From: Brugia malayi
Taxonomy: Eukaryota; Nematoda; Chromadorea; Rhabditida; Onchocercidae
NCBI RefSeq assembly: GCF_000002995.4
Contig: NW_025062479.1
Span: 23,308,721-23,372,720, forward strand
Direction of reading: 5' to 3'
DNA: 64,000 nucleotides
Of the stretch, positions 48,630 to 60,493 are shown piece after piece; position 1 is the stretch's first letter; each line of letters starts with the position of its first letter. Under the pieces are notes generated by a model. The model saw only the letters and a list, made by a program, of their open reading frames with translations, ran no database searches and was not told the origin of the DNA. The position numbers were made by a program, and so were the translations under genes.

Positions 48630-51327
48630 AAAAGTAATGTTGCAGAATAAAATGTTGAAACTCGAACAAAATGACACTGAAATTATCCTTTAAAAGGAGT
48701 ATTTATTTAGTTTGACATAATAATTAATTAATTATGTTAGTACTTTTATACAAATTAATTTTTACTTCAAATTCATTCCATTTTTTTTTTTTTTTTTTTG
48801 ATGTTGTCATCCTTTTTTTTTTTTCATTTTTCATTTTAAAATTTAATAAATTGAATAATTAATGTGTGTATTTTGCTATTTTCCTACATATCCAAAAAAC
48901 AAAAAACTTTTGTATAAATATATTTTATAAGTATCATTTAAAAATTGCAAATTATTTTAGGAAGTTTTTTTTTTTTTCTTTTCTCTTTTTTTTTTCTTTT
49001 CATTTTCGCTTAATTATTTTCCAGGTGAAAATTTAGCTGTAGGAAATATAAAAAAAAAATATGATTGTTAGTGAAATTCTCGATTCAAATTAATTCCTAA
49101 ATCTGTTCCAATTAATATCTATCTATTATTTTTTCTCTTTCTCTCTCTCTCTCTCTTTCTCATTTAATAAATGATACTTTTACTATAAATTTGCTATATG
49201 ATAAATATATTTTTTTGTGATAACAAATGATAGCTTCCAAAATTGTAATATTTGAAAAGAAATTTTTAAATTTAATTTTTATTAAATTTGATAATAAAGA
49301 GGGAAAAAAGAAGTTACATAATAAAATGAAAAACATTTTAAAATTTTTGTTGCGTCGTCTTTCTCAATCTTTCCTTTTTTGCTATTATTATTATTATTAT
49401 TACTGTCAATTATAATTATTTATTATTGTTAATTAACCATATAAAAAAAAAAAAAACTTTCATATTTGTTGTAAACATGAAAATATTTACAAAAAAAAAA
49501 AAAAAAATATTTTTAATGCTTATATAAAATACTTATGAACACAATGAACTGTCATTTTAGCGAACTGTGATAAGCTTATCAGGACACAATCACACATAAT
49601 TTATCAAATTTTTATCACATTATTTTTTCTTTTTATCAATTTATCAAATATATTTCTTTTCAAAAAAAATAAAAAAATAAAATTTGCTTTTAAAAACAAA
49701 TAATATTAAAAAAAAAAAAAAAAATGTATAAATTATAAATTAATTTTGAATAATTAATATCTTATTAAAGCATTCTTTTCATCATTAATCATTGATTTAA
49801 TAAAAAATATTTCATTTTTCATTTAACAATTCAGTTTTTTCCTTTTTTCCTTTTTTTTTTTTTTTTTTTTTTTTAATATGAAAAAATTGAAATGTAAACA
49901 AAGCAAAAAAAAACAAAAAAACAAATGTGATTGTGACTGAGTAAGCAAATTCTCTTTTCTTTGAATGGCGTGAAAATATTTGAACTTGTTTGTTTGTTTA
50001 TTTGTTTGTTTTTCGTTTTTTTGTGATGAATGAACGAGTGAATTTTAAATGATCAAAAATAAATGGAATTTCTTCATTATTGTCATTATTACAACATATT
50101 TTTTTTTTATTGTTATTTATCATTAATTAACATTTTAATTCTTAATCAATTATTTTAGTAATAATTTTTTTGCCTTCCAAATCAAAGTTTCTTTACTCTT
50201 AAAACATTAAAAAGTTTAGTCCATTTTTTAGTTTTTTTTTTTTTTTATTGATAATTTAAAAGAAAAGTAATTGAAGAGAGATATTTCATTAACTTTGATT
50301 ACTTTTACTTAACGCAAAAGTAAAGAAAAATGTTAAAATAAATTTAGGTTAATTTTTAGTATAACAATTTTTTGTTTTCTAATGCTTTTTAAACAATTGC
50401 ATAAGTTTTTAAAAAAGTTATTTGAAATATTTCATATCAATTTTAATTCATTCTATTATATCAATTTTTCCAGTTGAAAAAAAAAAAAAAAAGGAAAGAA
50501 TGATTATCATACTGATAGGATAACGCTTATCAGTATCTGACAATGATACATGAATAACTAGTAAACATGACAGTTTTAATTATTATTTAATGAATTTTGA
50601 ATATTTCAGTGGTTGTTTCAAGCTTTTCGACATTATTTATTAGCACATTTACACTGCAATTTCTTTTTATCATTTCATAAAAAGTTTGAAAATTGAATAA
50701 TTTATAAATTTTATAAAAATTCAATATTATAATTTATTGTAAATAAAGAAAAAAAAAAGAAAGCTGACAATTTCAATTAGCTAAAATTTTACAGTTTTAT
50801 CTATATTTAAAAGCATTGCTTTTTTTTTTTTTTTTTTTTGAAAATATCAAAATATCAATTAAATTTACTAAAATAATTCGAATGGTTAAATTTAAATCAA
50901 ATTATCAATGAGATTTCAAGCACATATTAAATAACTTTTATGATTATTCCAATAATTTTGATAAATTTTGCTTAATTGCAATTAAAATTAATAATTAATC
51001 ATAGTAGTTAGCAATCTATATCAAATGATAATTGTTAATTCATATCATTCACTAATCTAGAAATGCCTAATCTTATTTGCTCAGCAAACAAAATATCTTA
51101 TCAGTTACAAAAATACAGCAACAAATAAAACCTTATATTATCATTGTAAATTTTGTGATAAATTTAAATTTTAATTTAGCTTATCATTCAGTGTGCTTAG
51201 TTTTTTTTTTCCAATCAAAAATATTTGGAACAAAAATTTACATACAAATAAAAAGTATTCTCATTTCATAAACGTTATCACTAGAATTGACCCTTTGACC
51301 CTTTAAATATTGTTAATAGTTGATGCA
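48630..51327. other. Convergent intergenic region
   Basis: The two genes end towards each other here. The stretch has poly-T and poly-A runs, (CT)n at about 49,138-49,160 and a short (TTA)n at 49,384. Open frames at 49,227-49,415 and 51,077-51,271 are AT-rich noise with no conserved block. Confidence 0.7.
48646..48651 (+). terminator. AATAAA polyadenylation signal of the long form
   Basis: AATAAA lies 17 bases after the stop codon. Others occur further on, so the exact site is open. Confidence 0.35.
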
Positions 51328-51523
51328 TTATGATAACATTAAGTAACCAAGAATAAAGATAAGTGATAAGACAAATACAGCAACGCCATGAATAGCAATA
51401 AATGCATTTGTCCAATCTTCCTGATAACCATTTGCTGTTGATGATTTATCATTATCATTCAGTGATATGCAATTATCTGTTGAATTAAACACACAAATAA
51501 ATCGATTGATAAGCTCTGATGTT
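51328..51523 (-). CDS. Channel exon 9 (M3-M4 loop end, M4, stop)
   Basis: After TTTTTTCAG the A completes Arg and the frame reads TSELINRFICVFNSTDNCIS, LNDNDKSSTANGYQEDWTNA, FIAIHGVAVFVLSLIFILGY, LMLS, stop TAA at 51,330-51,328. The hydrophobic block is M4. Reading left into the intron gives a false extra start. Confidence 0.9.
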
Positions 51524-54500
51524 CTGAAAAAAACAAATTTCAAATAAATTTAATTAAAAAAAAAAAAGTAAAAACCAATAAATTTATTCAATTTTTTATT
51601 TTAATTGTAAAAAAATACAATTTATTAAAGTTCAAATCATTTTTAATTAGTAAATGATAAGCATTCTAATACGTTTTAACTTAATTTGCAACATAAATTA
51701 ATTAATTTTAATTACTCATTTCCATTTCAAATTAATCAAACAATTTTTTATTATTAAATTTGATATATTAAAAAAATAAATAAATAAATAAACCTTATAA
51801 GCCAATTCCATGGTGGAAGATTTCGACGAATTTTACAACACATCCATAAGATAATTGAAACTGATATACTGAATGTATTAATTATTGTAGCAAATTCCAA
51901 AAATCGTACTGAAAAAAGTTTTCAAATTTATTAATTAAATTTATTAAATCTCAAAATTTATTAATTAAAATAAATTAAATTAATTAAATAAAAAAATTTA
52001 TCAAAATTTGTTCAAAAAATTTTTACACCAAAAAACAAACATTTCAAATTTTTATTTTACTAATAATTTTCATCATTTCATTTATGTTATTGATAAATGA
52101 TAAAGAAATAAAAATAAATCATTCAAATTTTCTTCATCTCAAAAATTCTTATCATTTTTCTTTTGTTTTTCAATCAAAATTTACTTTTAATGCACAAAAA
52201 ATGAAAAATTAAATTATTAAATTTAGAAATATATGTATAATAAAATTTGAAAAATCTTATAAATTTAGAAAAATCTAATATTGGTTATTAAATTTAGAAA
52301 TATATACATTAAAATTTAAACAATCTAATACTAAATTTTAAAAAATCGAACATTAAATTTAGATAAATCTAATATTAGTTATTAAATTTAGAAATATATA
52401 ATATATATATATATTATACTATAATTTGGAAAAATCTAATATTAAATATAAAAAGTCTAATATTACTTATTAAATTTAGAAGTATATATACTAAAATTTG
52501 AAAAAATCTAATATTAAATTTAAAAAAACTTAATATTAAATGTTGAAAAATCTATAATTTAATGTAAAAAAATTGAATATTAAATTAAAAAAAATCTAAT
52601 ACTAAATTAAGAAAAATCGAAACTTAATATTAAATGTTAAAAAATCTATTATTTAATGTAAAAAAAATTGAATATTAAATTAAGAAAAATCGAATATTAA
52701 ATTAATATTAAATGTTGAAAAATCTATTATTTAATGTAAAAAAATTAAATATTAAATTATGAAAAATCGAAACTTAATATTAAATGTTGAAAAGTCTATT
52801 ATTTAATGTAAAAAACTTGAATATTAAATTATGAAAAATCGAGTATTCAATTAAATTTAAATTTTATCAAAAAAAAAAAAAAAACACAAATTTGCATACG
52901 TATATTTGGTGTTGAAGCAGATGAGCTAAGATGCGGTGAAATAAGCATCGAATAGAGTTGAAGCGTTGAAAATTGTAGGAAAAGAACAAACATTTTTGCA
53001 AATATTTGTAAATTAATTTGTCCAAGTAATGGTGTTAAAAGGAAAAGAATTGATGTAATTATATTTGGTAATGATAATTCAATATGCAATGAATTTGATG
53101 AGCGTTTTAAATTTAAGCAAAAACCAAGCTGAAATTATAAATTTGAAATAAACAAAAAAAAATATTTATTAATTAAAATTTTAAAGTGAAATTAAAAAAT
53201 TTTCATTTATTGCTAATAAACATTTTATTCCAAACAATTAGCACTCAGCAATTATTTTATCAAATGATATATTCATTCAATTATTTTTTAATGATTAATT
53301 TATAAATTAATTTTATTTCCTGCCTAATAATCATTGTACTGCAACAATTAACAACAAAAACAATAATATTAATTTGTAATTAAAATGAAATTAAATAACT
53401 TTTTTTGAGCATTTAAATTAATTAAATTTAGAAGAGAAAAATTTTTTTTAATAACAATTAACACTTTTAATTAGCACAACAAAATAATAATATTAATTTG
53501 AAATTAAAATTTAATTAAAATGAAATGAAATAATTTTTTTTTCTCAAATAATTAATTAATTAGACAAAAAATACCTGTGGTATTTGTGAATCTTGCATTA
53601 TTTGAACAGTTGGTGTGCTACCAGAAATATACCAACCATAATCACGAAAATATTTTCCATCCGTAAAAACCGGTCGACCTGATGTGATAAATTCGATTCC
53701 AGCCTGAAATAATTTATGCATAAAAATTTTTGATTATTATTTCCAACAAATATTCATTATTAAACAAATAAATTTCATTTATTTAACAAATACTTCTGTA
53801 ACTTATATTTCTAAACAAAAAAAAAAAAAAAAATGACAATAATAGTAATTTAAATTTAAACTTTAATTAATTAAATTAATTAATCTAATATTTTTAAATG
53901 AATTAGCATTTTATTACAAATATATTATATCTAACTTTCTTCTTTTTTTCTTTTTTCATTTTTAATTTAAAAAAAAATAAAAAAAATTTTAACCTGATTC
54001 ATATGTGGTTCAATTTGATAGCAACATTTGTACATATCATTTGGAAAATTTTTGAAATCTGAATCATCGCAAAATGTTCGAAGTGAAAAATTAATGATAG
54101 CACGAATGGTACCAGTGCTATTTATTGATACACGTCGTATTTCCATTAAATCACCGTTACGAACTGCTGTATCAAATCTAAAATAACTCTCTCTCTCTCT
54201 CTCTCTCCCTCTCTCTTTGAAAAATTTAGAATTTAATTTAAAAAAGAAAAAAAAAAATTTTTTTTTAATAATTATAAATTTTAATGTAAATTTTTAGAAT
54301 TTATAGAATTTATTTTGATATATTTTAAACAATCAATCAATTTACTATTATGTATTACTATTGTAATTTAAAATGGTTAAAATTAAAATCTTTGAATAAA
54401 TTTATAATTTAACAAAGGAGCAATTTTTTTCCAACAATTATAAATTATTATTATTAAATTTTAATGTAAATTTTTTTAATTAGAATTTATTTTGATATTT

Positions 54501-56262
54501 TAAACAATCAATCAATCACTATGTTACTGTTATTGTAATTAAAATAACTTTTTTTTTCTCTGGAAAATTTATAGTTAACCAAAAAAAAAAAATAATTTTA
54601 TTTTCAGTAATTATAAATTAATACTAAATTTTAATGCAAATTTTGTTAATAGAATTTATTTTGATATTTTAATCGATCAATGAATCAATTATTATGTATT
54701 ATTGCTGTAATTAATTATTTGTTATTTCAAAAGTTATAAATAATTTAAATTAATTTAATTATTACGTTTGTGCGGTAAGCATTGGAATCCAAATATGATT
54801 GACAGAATTAATTTCCATTTTTTTTAATTTCCAATGTTCCTCATTCCAGCTAAGTCGACTATCATCCCAGAATACACTGATATAACCATTAATATTTAAT
54901 TCTTTTAGGAATTCATTCTGAAATTATCATTCATTGAAATTTTAGTAAAATTTAAATTTCAATTCTTTTAATTAATAATAACAAAAAATTAGGTATTTAA
55001 GTAAAATTTATAAGAAAAAATGAGATATTTATTTGTCTTAGGAATTCATTCTGAAATTATCATTCATTGAAATTTTAGTAAAATTTAAATTTTAATTCTT
55101 TTAATTAATAGTTACAAAAAATTAGGTATTTAAGTACAATTTAAAAGAAAAAAGAAATATTTAATTCTCTTAGGAATTCATTCTGAAATAATTATTCATT
55201 ATATTTTGATGAAATTTTATTTTTTAATTAATAATTACAAAAAATTAGGTATTTAAGTAAAATTTAAAAGAAAAAAAAGAACAAAATCCGGAAGAGATAT
55301 GAATCTAAAGTTTGTTATAACAAAGAAATTTTCTTTTTTTTTTTCTCATCTTCGATTTATATGAAACAATAATTTTTCTGTTTGATTCGACTTGAAATGA
55401 ATTCCTGTACTGAAAACCGGTTTTCCAATCCACTTAATATAAATTATGAACCGGTTTTAAAGCGCAAATATGCTTAATTCATCATTTTAGCTTCTATCAC
55501 ACATGCTTAATGCAAAAGAAAAACATGAATTACTTTAAAAAAAAATCATTATTTAATCGGTAATTTATTTCCAATATAATTTTATACAATTATAACTATT
55601 TTTTGTGCTATTTTTTTCAAAGTTTTCTTGCAAAATAGTAAATTTTATTTTTTTTATTTTTATTTTTAAGTTATTAATTTTATTAATTTACTAATAAATA
55701 AAAATATTTGTTTGTAAAATTTGCATTTATTCCGTTGAATAAGTTGAAATTATCATTTTGAATTTTTTGCTTAATTTATTTAATTTTAATAATTTTTTTT
55801 TATAATTTTAATTATTTAATTTTTTTTTTCTTTTTGATACTCTCTGATTTACTTACCATAACAAAATGTTGTAGTGTTATTTGATGAAAAAATAATTTAA
55901 CTCTCGATCCTCTTGCATTGGCGGCTTCTGGCGGAAAAGCAGAAAGCGCCTGAATTGCATTGAAATATTGCGCTTTTCGTTGTGCTTCTGCTGCCAAATA
56001 ATAATACAAGCATTGTTCGAGAATTTCAAATTGATGTCGATTTAATGTTTCAACATCTAAAATTAAAATTTAATTCAAATAAAAGAAAAAAATTTTGTTT
56101 TTTTTTTCAATATTCAAATAATTAAAATAAAAAAAAAAAAGACAATTAAAATTTATTGAAATATAATTTTGTTTTCTTTTCATTCATTCTTTCTTTTTTT
56201 TTTAAAAAAAAAATTATATGAATGTTTCATTTTTGAAATAAAATTTTAGTAAAACTAGTTTG

Positions 56263-56293
<31 letters not shown>

Positions 56294-58477
56294 TTCTCTT
56301 TGTTAAGAATTCGTTTCATTTTTCAATCAAAAAAAATTTTTTTTTTCTTCTCTTTACTATATTAATTGATAAATGAATTTAATTTAATTTTTTAATTTTT
56401 GCATTTTTATGAAATTAAATTTTACCCGAAACATTTCTTAAATACTGGCATGTATTTAAACTAAATAAACTTGGAATTGGTTCTAAATTTCGAGGATTTT
56501 GTGGTTCAACGCCAGGTGATTCTTCACATTTTACCATTAATAATAATAGCACACATAATATTGTTGCTCCAAGCATCTGAAAATTTTATTTTAATTAAAT
56601 ATAATTTAATTATTTGAGTGAAAATTATTGAACAAATAAAATGAATTGAGAATTTCACTTTATCATTAACCTATTTCATTTCTAGTTTTGCATATATATG
56701 TGTATTAATTAGCTTTAATTACTAAATAATTTAACAAATTAAATATTAGTAAATATGAGATTTATAAAATTTTGTATTTTTTCAAAAAGAATTTTATAGA
56801 AAAAGTTTTACTAAACAAATTTGAGCAATAATCGAAATGATAGAAATAAATAAATTTTAGTTAATCGAATAATAAAATTTTTACTCTTATATATTTTAAA
56901 TTAAGTAATTTATAAACTTTGACCTCAAGAAATTGTATGATCTCAAGAAATTAGCAACAAAGTTCAATTTAACAATCGTATTTTAAAATTAAACATTAAA
57001 GATATCAATCAGATAGAAAAGTGTTAATGATAGAAGAGATAATTTCATTGGATAAATTTGATCAAAGTAAATTTAATTTAAAAAAAAAAATAAACATTTT
57101 TAATTTTTGTATTCAAAAATTTTGATTTCATAAAAAATTTGCTATAAATTAAAAATTAATCAAATTAATTTATGAAAAAAAAAGCACACAAAAAATTTTA
57201 ACGATTTCAAAAAATTTTATCTCAATTTTCTCTCTAATCTTTTCGTTTTTCCACTTCAAATATTAGTGCCATTAATTTTAAATTACATTTCACGGCAAAT
57301 TTATTATATTTTCATTTCTCTTTGTTGAACATTTTCAAATTTCTCTTTCAAATGTAATTTTTAGTTCCAATATAATTTTTTTATTTTTACTTTATTAATT
57401 TTTAATTAGCAACTAATTGTAAATAAATAATTTTTGGCTAATTGAAGGTTCATTTCTTGTAAACTAGAGTTAACGAATAGTAAGTAAAGTTAATTAACTT
57501 AAAAAAAAAAAAGTGATTAGAGCTAATAGATAGTTATAATACAGTGATTATAGCTAATTTATAATTATAATACAGTGATTAGAGTTAATGAATACTTGTA
57601 ATACAATGATTAAAGCTAATGGATAGTTATAATACAGTGATTAGAGTTAATGGATAATTGTAATACAGTGATTAGAGCTAATAAATATTTGTAATACAGT
57701 GATTAGAGCTAATGAATACTTGTAATACAGTGATTATAGTTAATAGATAGTAGTGATACAGTGATTAGAGTTAATGAATAATTGCAATACAGCGATTAGA
57801 GTTAATGGATAATTGTAATACAGTAATTAGAGCTAGTAAATAGCTGTAATACAGTAATTAGAGTTAGTGGATAGTTATGATATAGTGATTAGAGCTAATA
57901 AATAATCGTAATACAGTGATTAGAGCTAATGGATAATTGTAATACAGTAATTAGAGCTAGTAAATAGTTGTAATACAGTGATTAGAGCTAATAAATATTT
58001 GTAATACAATGATTAGAGCTAATGAATATTTGTAATAAAGTGATTAGAACTAATGGATAGTTATAATACAGTGATTGGAGCCAATTTATAGTTATAATAC
58101 AGTGATTAGAGCTAATTAATACTTGTAATACAGTGATTAGAGTTAATGAATACTTGTAATACAGTGATTAGAGTTAATGGATAGTTCTAAATACATGTTA
58201 AACTAAAAAAAAAAATTAAAAAGTTAAACATATTGAAAAAAAAAAAAAATTAAACATTTACAATTACTATAAGATAATCAAACATTTCTAACAAAATTGA
58301 ATAATCATTTTGGATATTTATAGCAATAATTGATAAATGAAAATTTCATTTATCAATTCATAAATGCCTGAAAAGGACTGCCCCCCCCTACCCATTGCTA
58401 AACTTGAATTAAGTGTCACTTAATGCATCAGCTAAGATAATTTAAAATAAAAATTCAGATTTTATTACCTGTTTCAT
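51328..58477 (-). CDS. Divergent Cys-loop ligand-gated ion channel subunit (gene-level entry)
   Basis: Nine exons join in consistent phase to about 454 residues: a signal peptide, an extracellular ligand-binding domain with the FWDDSRLSWNEEHW block typical of this family, a Cys-loop at about 207-222 (C-DDSDFKNFPNDMYK-C), four membrane segments (about 294-314, 317-340, 355-378, 427-453) and a short M3-M4 loop. This is the pentameric receptor topology. The Cys-loop has 14 residues between cysteines instead of the usual 13, but FPxDxxxC is kept. No adjacent cysteine pair is seen in loop C, so it is not an alpha-type acetylcholine subunit. Ligand and ion choice cannot be told. Nematodes have many such orphan subunits. 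Confidence 0.88.
51794..51908 (-). CDS. Channel exon 8 (M3)
   Basis: After TTTTTTCAG the frame reads RFLEFATIINTFSISVSIIL, WMCCKIRRNLPPWNWLI and ends in phase 2 before GTTTAT. FATIINTFSISVSIILWMCC is M3; the following KIRRNLPPW is the start of the cytoplasmic loop, a place where RxLPxW is typical in this family. Confidence 0.92.
52195..52850 (-). repeat. Degenerate array of AAAAATCTAATATTAAATTTA words
   Basis: Short units of 20-70 bp (TCTAATATTAAATTTAAAAA, TTAATATTAAATGTTGAAAAA, TCTATTATTTAATGTAAAAA) fill the intron between exons 7 and 8. Order is irregular; later units reach about 70 bp. Confidence 0.75.
52900..53128 (-). CDS. Channel exon 7 (pre-M1, M1, M2)
   Basis: After ATTTCAG the frame reads LGFCLNLKRSSNSLHIELSL, PNIITSILFLLTPLLGQINL, QIFAKMFVLFLQFSTLQLYS, MLISPHLSSSASTPNI and ends in phase 1 before GTATGC. 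PNIITSILFLLTPLLG is M1 and IFAKMFVLFLQFSTLQLYSM is M2. The M1-M2 link GQIN replaces the usual GEK-type linker, so charge selectivity cannot be guessed. Confidence 0.92.
53575..53703 (-). CDS. Channel exon 6 (end of ligand-binding domain)
   Basis: After ATTTCAG the 43-codon frame reads AGIEFITSGRPVFTDGKYFR, DYGWYISGSTPTVQIMQDSQ, IPQ, phase 0 at both ends, donor GTATTT. It covers the loop C region; no cysteine pair is present. Confidence 0.9.
53994..54177 (-). CDS. Channel exon 5 (Cys-loop exon)
   Basis: After ATTTTAG the A completes Thr and the frame reads FDTAVRNGDLMEIRRVSINS, TGTIRAIINFSLRTFCDDSD, FKNFPNDMYKCCYQIEPHMN-Q, phase 0 before GTTAAA. FCDDSDFKNFPNDMYKCC is the Cys-loop, with one extra residue after the first Cys and a second Cys next to the last. 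Possible N-glycosylation sites: NST and NFS. Confidence 0.94.
54182..54212. repeat. (CT)n microsatellite beside the Cys-loop exon
   Basis: CTCTCTCTCT with CCC interruption lies within 10 bases of the acceptor of channel exon 5. Confidence 0.85.
54245..54725 (-). repeat. Three tandem copies of about 175 bp in the intron before the Cys-loop exon
   Basis: [48 protein letters not shown] and CAATCAATCAAT words recur from about 54,262, 54,432 and 54,610. No exon copy is included. Confidence 0.8.
54766..54917 (-). CDS. Channel exon 4 (ligand-binding domain core; third main coding exon)
   Basis: After AATTTCAG the frame reads NEFLKELNINGYISVFWDDS, RLSWNEEHWKLKKMEINSVN, HIWIPMLTAQ and ends in phase 2 before GTAATA. 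FWDDSRLSW and HIWIPM match the family pattern W-x-D-x-R-L-x-W ... W-x-P. In the findings this is called channel exon 3, because the first short exon is uncertain. Confidence 0.94.
54890..55290 (-). repeat. Channel exon acceptor array: two copies upstream of the exon
   Basis: On the + strand, CTTTTAGGAATTCATTCTG followed by AAATTATCATTCATTG marks the junction at 54,902-54,930. Copies occur at about 55,037 and 55,167 with CTTAGGAATTCATTCTGAAA. In transcript sense each copy is acceptor TTTCAG plus about 13-25 exon bases. The rest of the unit (TTACAAAAAATTAGGTATTT, AAGTAAAATTTA) is repeated too; period 115-130 bp. Confidence 0.9.
55412..55456. promoter_or_regulatory. Two AACCGGTT palindromes (Grainyhead-type sites)
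   Basis: GAAAACCGGTTTTC at 55,412-55,425 is a perfect 14-bp palindrome; AACCGGTT recurs at 55,449-55,456, centres 34 bp apart. AACCGGTT is the known consensus of Grainyhead/CP2 factors, which control epidermal genes. The sites stand in an intron of the channel gene in a GC-poor background. Confidence 0.45.
55857..56056 (-). CDS. Channel exon 3 (start of ligand-binding domain)
   Basis: After TTTTAG the frame completes Asp and reads VETLNRHQFEILEQCLYYYL, AAEAQRKAQYFNAIQALSAF, PPEAANARGSRVKLFFHQIT, LQHFVM, phase 0 before a consensus GTAAGT. SRVKLFFHQITLQHFVM corresponds to the first beta strands (V-x-V-x-F-x-L). An additional helical N-terminal part is rich in Ala and Gln. Confidence 0.92.
56426..56576 (-). 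CDS. Channel exon 2 (signal peptide and N-terminus)
   Basis: The frame MLGATILCVLLLLMVKCEES, PGVEPQNPRNLEPIPSLFSL, NTCQYLRNVS ends in phase 1 before GTAAAA. The first 17 residues form a signal peptide. TTTTCAG touches the ATG directly, so this is either a trans-splice acceptor with no leader or the acceptor joining the small exon at 58,469-58,477. Confidence 0.88.
57490..58195 (-). repeat. 31-bp minisatellite, about 22 units, in the first intron
   Basis: The + strand unit is ACAGTGATTAGAGCTAATGA plus ATACTTGTAAT, with scattered G/T, A/C and TGGATAATTG variants. Length is very constant. No exon sequence is included. Confidence 0.92.
58378..58396 (-). other. G-rich run in the first channel intron
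   Basis: The sense strand reads GGGTAGGGGGGGGCAG, highly unusual in this window. It falls short of four clean G-triplets, so a full quadruplex is not claimed. Confidence 0.6.
58469..58477 (-). CDS. Possible 9-base first coding exon (M-K-Q) of the channel
   Basis: Minus-strand GCTTTCAG-TA-ATGAAACAG-GTAATA reads an acceptor, a two-base leader, Met-Lys-Gln and a donor, phase 0. Joined to 56,576 it gives MKQMLGATILCVLLLLMVKC, a good signal peptide. The TTTCAG would be a spliced-leader site. Very short, so uncertain. Confidence 0.4.
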
Positions 58478-58498
58478 TACTGAAAGCTTGTTTTTACC

Positions 58499-58580
58499 CA
58501 CATACACACATACACACATACACACATACACATATACATACATACACACATGCACACAGATAAACATGCATACATACACT
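58499..58580. repeat. (CACATA)n microsatellite
   Basis: Repeated CACATACA words upstream of the channel start. The open frame across it is repeat-derived. Confidence 0.85.
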
Positions 58581-60493
58581 TTTTATCATTTAGTGAAAAA
58601 CTATTTTTATCAGTTTTTTTGTTTTTTTTTAAAGAAAGGTATTGAAAATTGCTATTATTTGGAAATTCAAAAAATGATTTCTTTTTTTTTTTTTTTTTTT
58701 TTCTTTGAAGAAGTACTAAAAATTATTGTTTATATGCAATTTGAATTGAATTAAAATCAATTTGAAAACATTTACTTTTTTTATTTGAATTAAATTAAAT
58801 GAGTTTAAATTAAATACAGAAATTAAAATCAAATAAATTCTGATTTAAGAGTGAAAAATTAAAATGAAATGAAATAAATTACTGATAATGAGAAAATAAA
58901 TTTTTAATTAAATTCTTTCATTTGAATTAAATTAAATGAGTTTAAATTAAATACAGAAATTAAAATCAAATAAATTCTGATTTAAGAATGAAAAATTAAA
59001 ATGAAATGAAATAAATTACAATTATGAGAAAATGAATTTTCGTTTTGTTGTTTGGGTTTTAATATAAACTATAAAAAATTTTTGCTACGATAAGTTTTAA
59101 AAATTTTAAATTAACGAATTCAAATTTCGGCAAAGAAAGTTTTATAAAGATTGAAAATTCAACAAAAAAGTAAATATAATAAATGTGAAATTACGTTTTA
59201 TAATTATGCAAATGTTCATTTCTTCACAAAAAATAATTGAAATAAATAATCGAAATTATTACTTATCAAACAATTTTGAAATTGGAAATAATTAATTATT
59301 ATATTAATTTATCATAGTTTATTCCTAATAGAAAATTGAAATTTTATAAGTTTAAACTATGATAGATATCAAAGATATCATTCTGAGCATAAATTATAAT
59401 ATTAATATAAAAATTAATGTTTTTGAATTTTAAGGAAAAAATTAAAGTTTTACTAGTAGCTTGCAAAAAAATTTTTGTTTTTCTAATTTGTCTAAGAAAA
59501 GTTTTCTTAATTTTTCTAAAATTACTAAAACCTTTTACTTATTCTAACATTTTTCAATTCATTCCCACTTTTTTCCTCAATCTTATCATTTTCTAATTTA
59601 TCAATGTTATCAGTTGTACTTCGAGATTGTATCAAACAATGAAATAATAATCGAAATTTATTCGTCGTTGTATTTACAAAGCAAATTAATTTTGCTTATC
59701 AACGCTTTTTCTAAATTTTTACACTTATTAAAATGAAAATTTATAAAAAATATTGCGAATGCTAAAAGATTTAATAAAAAAAAATTAAAAAAAAAATTTT
59801 TTTTTATTTTGCTGATACAATTAGCAAATAATTTAATTAGCTGATACATTGCTTAAAATGCATTGAATATTAAAGTACAATAAGAAGTAAAAAGCAATTT
59901 TTATTTCTTTCTTTTTTTTTTTTTAATTTCAAAATTGTCCTTAATATTTATTTCACAAAAATAATTGAAGTTTTTATGAAAAGAAAAAACATAGTACGAA
60001 TTTTTCTTTTTTTTTGCAAATGCTTTAAAAAAAAACAAAAACAAAAACAAAAAAAAAAAAAAAAAAACTATCGATGATTTTAATCAGGAAACTAAAAAAG
60101 TAAATTGATATATTTTGATTTGTTTTAAATTCTTTTTTTTTTTTTTAAAAAAAAAAAGAAAGAAATTTCATTTAAAAAGAAAAAACTGATAATCAGAATA
60201 TTTCAAAATTTTGTGTAATTGCATTGATAAATAACAAAATGGTATTTTGATAATGATAAAATAATAAATTTTGCATGATAAAATTATAAATAATTTATAA
60301 TTGATAATTTGTAAAATTTTTTTCATAATTATTAAAAATATTTGACAATTTCTGAAAATATTATCAATTGAATTAAATTCTAATTTTAATTAAAATATAA
60401 ATGAAAGCGTTGTATTGAGGGAAAATTGAAAATGTAAGATGAGAATTATTCAAACTTTCTTAAAATCTAAATGCTTAATAAATTTAAAATTAA

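Noticed and set aside
58488..58754. Open frame across the CACATA repeat
   Set aside because: It starts in a microsatellite (THTHIHTYTYTY) and continues through a T run.
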